Assembly: GCA_003586115.2 (NCBI GenBank) | Contig: QVOM02000074.1 | Location: 4,638,905 to 4,702,904 of the forward strand | Origin: Salvator merianae | Lineage: Eukaryota > Chordata > Lepidosauria > Squamata > Teiidae | Length of the DNA: 64,000 nt | Reading direction: 5' to 3' | Shown here: positions 61,991 to 64,000 of the stretch, piece by piece | Position numbering within the stretch: position 1 is the stretch's first letter | How the letters are laid out: each line of letters opens with the position of its first letter | The notes under the pieces: generated by a model | What the model was told of the DNA's origin: nothing | The model's input: the letters and a program-made list of their open reading frames with translations, nothing else | The model's database searches: none | Translations under genes and position numbers: made by a program

Positions 61991-62191
61991 AATTAACAGC
62001 ACAGAATACGTTTGTTACTGCTTTCAGTATCATTCACTGTAACGCAGTAGTGGTGCAGTAGGTGTTTTTGAGGGTGGGAAACCTAGGTTAAAATTAACAG
62101 GAAGCAGACTTTGTGGCTCAACAGCCATGTTACTTAACAGATGTACCAGAGTCCCCTAACTGCCTTCAACTAAAATTGGGAATTTAAATAT

Positions 62192-62192
<1 letters not shown>

Positions 62193-62226
<34 letters not shown>
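62193..62226. repeat. (TA)n microsatellite
   Basis: About 17 uninterrupted TA units. Confidence 0.95.
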
Positions 62227-62227
<1 letters not shown>

Positions 62228-62483
62228 CTGCCAAACTATTGGGAATGGCTGTGTTTGCTGTTTTTAATCATTAGTTTTCATATTTGTTCTGAACTCTAGA
62301 ATATCAAGTCTGTCCCACTACAAGAAATCTTGTTTAAGATGCAGCTTTTCCCAATATGCAGGATTATGAAGCATGGAACTGCATGGGGTTGTTGCAGAAA
62401 TTGCCTGTAAAATTTATAGTATTGTTAAGCAAGCTGGGAAGGGAGTATAAATTTCCTCTCTGTTCAGCCCTATGATTAGCAAA

Positions 62484-63198
62484 TAGGGATGTACACAATT
62501 TTTATTTTCCCCATTTGTTTTGCTGGAAATCGAATGTTGCTATAGTTCACATTCGAACAAAATGGCAACATTGAAAACTGTCACTTTCGATTTTTGACAA
62601 AAAAAACGTTCGCAGGAGCTTTCTCAAAAGCAAATCATTAGGGTAGCTGAGGGGAGAGGGAAGACTCCCTCCCCAACAAAATCTGCAAAAGAATAAACAG
62701 CATGAGAGAGAGAAAGCACACGCAGGCACACTCATGATATGCAGTTACTCTCAAGTAGAACTCCTGAAATGTGATCCCATTTACCTCTCCTACCTCTCAC
62801 TCCCCCCCACCCAGATTCTTTTAAAAAAACCAGCAATACCTGTTTCCCTGGCAACAAGGAACAGTCAGAGCAGCTAAGAGGCTAAATAAAGCTGTCACTC
62901 CAACACAGTGACCAGTCAAGCTGATGGCAGGAAAATCAGAAGGAAATGCTAAAAGAAAAGCAGCAAAACCACACGGGGTGGTTGCCAACTGCTTCTTACC
63001 ATTGCCGCTGCAGCAGAGCAAAAAGCAAGAGGAAGGCAATGCAAAAAGCACGAAATATCGTTAAAAAAGAAGATAATTTTTGATTTCGACTTCGTGCTGC
63101 GTGAAAGGTAAGTAGTTCATTGGCCTTCGTAAGAAATTGGCTGAAAATGCCATTTTTGTACGAATGCAAACTGGTCAAACATTTTCAGTACATCCCTA
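62484..63198. mobile_element. Non-autonomous hAT-like element, intact ends
   Basis: The left end TAGGGATGTACACAATTTT and the right end AGTACATCCCTA are inverted. The 8-bp duplication TTAGCAAA is perfect (62476-62483 and 63199-63206). 715 bp with no transposase. The same family supplies the ends of the composite element at 15669-27847, and its interior 62835-62973 matches 17708-17856. Confidence 0.88.
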
Positions 63199-63263
63199 TT
63201 AGCAAAACCTGGGTTTTGCCCTATCTCCATGCTTAGAGTATTTCAGTATACTTTTCCCTCTAA

Positions 63264-63486
63264 GGGCCCATCTACATTTAAGTTTTAATCTAGCTTCAAT
63301 TCACCTTCAAGGTGAGAGAACACATCAGCAAAGTGACTATTCATTTTCTTTCCACATTATTTAATCCAGAGGTGGATTTTCTGAGTTAGATAACGCTGAA
63401 ATAAAACAGCTTATCACTTTGCTGATATTTTCTGTCATTCTGAAAGTAGACTGAAGCTGGATTAAAACTTAGGTGTAGATGGCCCC
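63264..63486. mobile_element. MITE with GGGCCC-type termini
   Basis: The left end GGGCCCATCTACATTTAAG and the right end CTTAGGTGTAGATGGCCCC are inverted. Flanking TAA occurs on both sides (63261-63263 and 63487-63489), as for PIF/Harbinger-type insertions. The interior matches 36593-36813. Confidence 0.82.
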
Positions 63487-63489
63487 TAA

Positions 63490-64000
63490 CCATCTACAAT
63501 TTTGCTTATTTTAGAGCATCATATTTTACTCATATGCAGAGTATGCCTGGACATTCTTGCTTTGAAGAAATTAGGTTCCTGAAAGTTGTGTTTTAAGAAG
63601 TCAGTTTTTCCTTTTACAAGGCTCCTTTTCCTCACTGAAGTGTGGACTGGGGAAAGGAAGTTGTTGAGATGACAGAAACAGGAAAAATTGATTTTCACTG
63701 GATTTTCTGCTTTTATAGCAGCTGCTACAATGAACCTAAGAAGCAGTTTGTGTAATCAAGAGCCATTGCTTTTGTATCTCAATTTCTTCTGTTGCCAAAT
63801 TTCTATAGTATTAACCCTGTTATTCGCTTTCAACAAAACTGAGAATTGTTTGTTAACATTTGCTACTATTAAGAACACTTTGCTATTAGCAAATAAACTG
63901 AGAATGGGGTAACGTATAAATAATGTCTTGGAGCCTCAATCTTTTTTTTTTTAAAAAAAAAATATTATTCCTTACAATGTTAACTTGTAACTAGTTTTTA
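63490..64000. other. Nothing recognised
   Basis: AT-rich non-coding sequence to the window end; an A/T homopolymer stretch lies at 63940-63962. Confidence 0.4.

Overview
This is a vertebrate nuclear window, most likely from a squamate reptile. It is AT-rich, intron-dominated and loaded with decayed transposons of the mix typical of lizards and snakes: L1, CR1, L2-like and BovB-type LINEs, Tc1/mariner, several hAT and MITE families, an LTR/copia element and tRNA-type SINEs. The species cannot be fixed from the sequence alone; a gecko-like lizard is only a guess.

Two single-copy host genes lie tail to tail. LRP6 (Wnt co-receptor) is on the + strand: its last two coding exons (3370-3467 and 6098-6389) encode the final 129 residues with the Ser/Thr-Pro-rich PPP(S/T)P motifs, followed by a 3'UTR of about 5.3 kb ending near the AATAAA at 11641. 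BCL2L14 (Bcl-G) is on the - strand: five coding exons (41046-41466, 39013-39162, 33667-33737, 32361-32621, 30780-30824) join in frame into a 315-residue protein with BH3 and BH2 motifs. An untranslated 5' exon must lie upstream of 41473, and the 3'UTR probably reaches about 28750. This tail-to-tail order matches the mammalian ETV6-BCL2L14-LRP6 interval.

The intergenic space between the two 3' ends is filled mostly by one composite insertion, 15669-27847. Its outer ends are the termini of a non-autonomous hAT-like element with a nearly perfect 8-bp target-site duplication (GTAGGAAG/GTAAGAAG). Inside it sit an LTR-element deletion derivative with two ~205-bp direct repeats, a broken Ty1/copia element with a tRNA-iMet-half primer site, a full-length-like but dead non-LTR element, and an L1 3' fragment. 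An uninterrupted relative of the outer hAT element is at 62484-63198, with a perfect TTAGCAAA duplication.

The BCL2L14 introns and upstream flank hold a CR1 3' end, a hAT MITE carrying a GC-rich minisatellite (35703-36092), GGGCCC-ended MITEs, L1 pieces, two Tc1 copies (49468-51039 and 59542-~60460), a BovB-type fragment and a CpG-rich stretch (about 52690-53960) that may be a promoter. Several foldback elements made of successive hairpins recur, one of them inside the LRP6 3'UTR. No prokaryotic operon, CRISPR array or complete functional RNA gene was seen.
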